64,000 nt of DNA from GCA-003244245 sp050699435 (lineage in GTDB: Bacteria > Actinomycetota > Actinomycetes > Mycobacteriales > Pseudonocardiaceae), in NCBI GenBank assembly GCA_050699435.1, contig JBOHGM010000005.1:28289-92288 (forward strand), in the 5' to 3' direction. Under the pieces are notes generated by a model. It was not told the origin of the DNA and ran no database searches. It was given only the letters and a program-made list of their open reading frames with translations. The stretch's first letter is position 1. Each line of letters opens with the position of its first letter. The position numbers and the translations under genes were made by a program. This document shows positions 61,777-64,000 of the stretch, piece after piece.

Positions 61777-62834
61777 GGATGCTCGACGTTGACGCGCCCG
61801 CCGTGTTCCGCGCGGTCGGTCTGCTGCGCGCGGTGCACCACGGTGATGTGCAGCGCTGGTCGGCGGTGCTGGCCGCCGACTCCGACCCGGCCGGGGAGGC
61901 GTCGCCGTACAGGACGCTGTGCGCGATGACCGCGCTGGCTGATCGTGCGCTCGACGGGATCTGCCGCCTGACCGGCACCGCAGGTCCTGATAATGGAGAC
62001 CAACGGAAAGGAACGGATCCCATGCCAACGACCACGATTAGCGACCTCCAAGAGGTCCTGAAGCTCACACGGCAGTTCGTCGCCAAGGCCGAGGCGGACT
62101 ACGCGGCCGAGAAGGCCAGCCGCGGGCTGGGCCAGATGCCCAGCGGTGCGCGGGAGCTGGTGGCTGCCGCGCGCGTATCGCTGCGGCGCGCAGAGGACGC
62201 GGTGGCCCGCGCCACCCGCGAGGTACCGGGCATCCTGGGTGAGCGCCACAGCTGGCCCGAGGGCCGTAAGCAGCGCGCCGCCGAGCACGTCACCGCACTC
62301 TCGGAGACTGTCACCGACGCGACGGACAAGGCCCGTCAAGCGATCACCGCGGCCCGGCAGGTGCTGGTGCGCCAAGCCCTGCCGAAAGTGGACCGCCGCG
62401 ACGAGCAGAGCGCCCGGGCCGACGCGAAGATGCTGCTGGACGCGGTGCCGCCCGCCGAGCGCGAGTCCAAGCTGATGGAGCTGGCCAGACGTGACGACTC
62501 GATCGGCGCGCTGGTCACCAGCAAATGGGGCCGCGACTACCTGGAGGCCACCGGCGCCGACGCGCGCACCATCGACACGCTGCACAACGCGGCGCTGGAG
62601 ACGGCGCTGGACGCGGCCGGGCGCTCCGACGACCCGGACCGCCGCAACGCCGCCGGTCACGCGGACCTGCTGGCACTGACCCAAGGTCACCGTGACGCAG
62701 TGATGCACCGCGGCCAGATGGTGCACGACGCGCTGTCCGAGCTATCCGTCACCGGCCCAGGGTCACCTGCCAGTGCCGGGCGCGGAGACGTCGCCACTGA
62801 GATAGCGGCGATCCTCGACGGGTCCACCGCCTGA
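61773..62834 (+). CDS. Hypothetical helical element protein, possibly two fused ORFs
   Basis: 353 residues. Residues 1-80 (LDVDAPAVFRAVGLLRAVHHGDV, LCAMTALADRALDGIC) look like one small protein. Residues 84-353, from an internal ATG 62022 with GAAAGGAACGG upstream, are mostly helical (LTRQFVAKAEADYAAEKASRG, VSLRRAEDAVARATREVPG). The internal site suggests that the second part is a separate phage gene reading in frame. No family recognised. Confidence 0.55.
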   Translation: MRMLDVDAPAVFRAVGLLRAVHHGDVQRWSAVLAADSDPAGEASPYRTLCAMTALADRALDGICRLTGTAGPDNGDQRKGTDPMPTTTISDLQEVLKLTRQFVAKAEADYAAEKASRGLGQMPSGARELVAAARVSLRRAEDAVARATREVPGILGERHSWPEGRKQRAAEHVTALSETVTDATDKARQAITAARQVLVRQALPKVDRRDEQSARADAKMLLDAVPPAERESKLMELARRDDSIGALVTSKWGRDYLEATGADARTIDTLHNAALETALDAAGRSDDPDRRNAAGHADLLALTQGHRDAVMHRGQMVHDALSELSVTGPGSPASAGRGDVATEIAAILDGSTA

Positions 62835-63003
62835 CCGCCATCCCCCGTGAGCACCCGATAGGAGACCCGACCATGCCCCGCACTGTTTGATCCGAACCGC
62901 GGACGGTCACGGAGGGTGGGGGTGGAACCCCACCCGGTAGGGGGCCGGAACGCGGGGGAGGGCTCCGCCAGGTGCGGCATTGCTGGAACGCCCGTTTTCG
63001 CCC

Positions 63004-63435
63004 GTGGCAGGCACGGAAAGTGAGGTCAGGGTGGGCAGCGCACCGAGGGCACCGGCCGGGCTCGGCACCGCCGGGCGCAACCTCTGGCGTGAGGTGCTGG
63101 CCGAGTTCGAGGTGCCCCCGGATGGGCAGGTACTGCTGGTGCAGGCCGCGCGCACGCTCGACGAGCTGGAGCGCCTCCGCGAGGCGCTGGCGGCCGCCGG
63201 GGTGATGAGCACCGGCTCGGCGGGTCAGCCGGTGGCCTCGCCGCTGCTGGGCGAGATCCGGGCGCACCGGGCGCTGCTGGGCAAGCTGCTGGAGCAGATC
63301 GCCCTACCCGACCAGGACGACCAGCCCGCACCGACCGCGGTGCAGCGCCAGGCCAGCGACCGGGCGCGCAAGGCTGCGCAGACCCGGTGGGCGATGCACC
63401 GGCAGCGCTACGGCGATGGCGCGAGCACGGCGTAA
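63004..63435 (+). CDS. Phage terminase small-subunit-like protein
   Basis: 143 residues from GTG 63004 (start uncertain; the frame is open upstream). GLGTAGRNLWREVLAEFEVPPDGQVLL, ARTLDELERLREALAA, GSAGQPVASPLLGEIRAHRALLGKLLEQI match actinophage P27-like terminase small subunits, which recognise phage DNA ends for packaging. It points to a prophage rather than a conjugative element. Confidence 0.65.
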   Translation: MAGTESEVRVGSAPRAPAGLGTAGRNLWREVLAEFEVPPDGQVLLVQAARTLDELERLREALAAAGVMSTGSAGQPVASPLLGEIRAHRALLGKLLEQIALPDQDDQPAPTAVQRQASDRARKAAQTRWAMHRQRYGDGASTA

Positions 63436-63736
63436 ACACCCGCAGCCGGCGCTCGCCGCGGTGCCGGTGCCGCTCGGCCGGGACGTCCCGGCCGAGCTGG
63501 CCGACGTCGATGCCGCGGTGTGGCACGACCAGCGCGGCTATCTGCAGTACATGACCGAGCGCGGCTGGCGGATGCCACCACAGGAGCGGATGAGTGTCCC
63601 GGCATCACCGGCGAGGCGGCGCGGCGCGGCCGTAGCCGGGTGGGCACACCAGCACGGCGTCACCGCCACCTACGGTGGGCCCAACCACCCACACCCCGAC
63701 TGGCACCGGCTGCGCGAGCTGGGACTGCGCCTGTAG
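63416..63736 (+). CDS. Small prophage protein next to terminase
   Basis: 106 residues from ATG 63416, overlapping the previous gene by 20 nt. GRDVPAELADVDAAVWHDQ, YLQYMTERGWRMPPQERM, then WAHQHGV and HPDWHRLRELGL. Similar short proteins follow terminase-like genes in actinobacterial prophages. Function unknown. Confidence 0.6.
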   Translation: MARARRKHPQPALAAVPVPLGRDVPAELADVDAAVWHDQRGYLQYMTERGWRMPPQERMSVPASPARRRGAAVAGWAHQHGVTATYGGPNHPHPDWHRLRELGLRL

Positions 63737-64000
63737 CACCCGCTGCCGTGGCAAGGGCCGACCGGCCGCCGGGAGCAAACGGGGCGGAAGCGGCGACAGT
63801 GGGAACGCTTCCGGCTCAAACCGGCGACCGGCCGGGTCTTACAGCCGCAGCAGCGGTGCGGCTATGGGGGCCCCCCGACCGAGGCCCGCAGCCTCACCGG
63901 GCACCGTCCTGGCTGCCGCCAATTGGCGGAAGGTTACTCAGAGTCAGGCTGCCGCTCGGACGCAACGCTCACCGGGCGCCGTCCTGGCTGCCCTCGATGA
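63737..64000. other. End of window, with a 25-bp direct repeat
   Basis: CTCACCGGGC(A/G)CCGTCCTGGC occurs at about 63893 and 63969 with one difference. No supported gene. The element continues beyond the window. Confidence 0.5.

Overview
The window is high-GC actinobacterial chromosome. The likely order is Pseudonocardiales: there are mycothiol-dependent enzymes, an MprAB-PepD-MoaB2 block, a SepX/GlpR divisome protein, LGFP repeats and DUF5313. The order around 47-57 kb (mprA-mprB-pepD-moaB2 ... ruc-like FmdB protein, 5-formyl-THF cyclo-ligase, galU, moeA, rimJ, sepX) resembles the mycobacterial core chromosome. The genus assignment is inference.

Layout. 0-15.5 kb is core: partial pdxH, an amino-acid permease, citrate synthase, a secreted sugar-dehydrogenase/LGFP protein, a broken ABC permease, a mycothiol-dependent formaldehyde-detoxification pair, DoxX, CsbD, a PHP phosphoesterase, ferredoxin reductase and a HAD phosphatase. 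15.5-16.9 kb holds a 17-bp tandem repeat that broke the assembly (100 Ns) and a decayed IS630 element. 17-28.7 kb is an aerobic (form I) carbon monoxide dehydrogenase locus: coxM-coxS-coxL-xdhC/YHS-coxG, then six very small genes, five of them single-pass membrane proteins, closed by a strong terminator. Running the other way are coxD (MoxR ATPase), coxE (VWA) and small unknown genes. sodA follows. 29.6-35 kb carries a class V aminotransferase, a CBS protein, two tandem acyltransferases and a DUF2278 protein.

35-46.8 kb is an accessory graveyard. It contains a Uma2 remnant, a SigZ/DUF2703 pair, fragments of IS21, IS5, IS110 and IS3-like elements, a broken TPR regulator, a bulb-lectin membrane protein, three toxin-antitoxin-like modules (two broken), two integrase remnants, and three copies of the 3' end of tRNA-Arg(CCT). 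That arrangement is the footprint of repeated integration into this tRNA. 46.8-57.5 kb returns to core genes, including a CIRCE operator in front of the ruc-like gene. From tRNA-Ala(CGC) at 57.5 kb to the window end lies an integrated prophage-like element: tyrosine integrase, divergent excisionase, a replication-type winged-helix protein whose gene contains iteron-like repeats, a truncated ParB-like protein and a terminase-small-subunit-like protein. Its far end is outside the window.

A recurring oddity is short tandem repeats (13-23 bp, 2-7 or more copies) at many gene boundaries, several including the stop codon of the neighbouring gene. Functional calls rest on recognising translated sequence by eye; no database search was possible.
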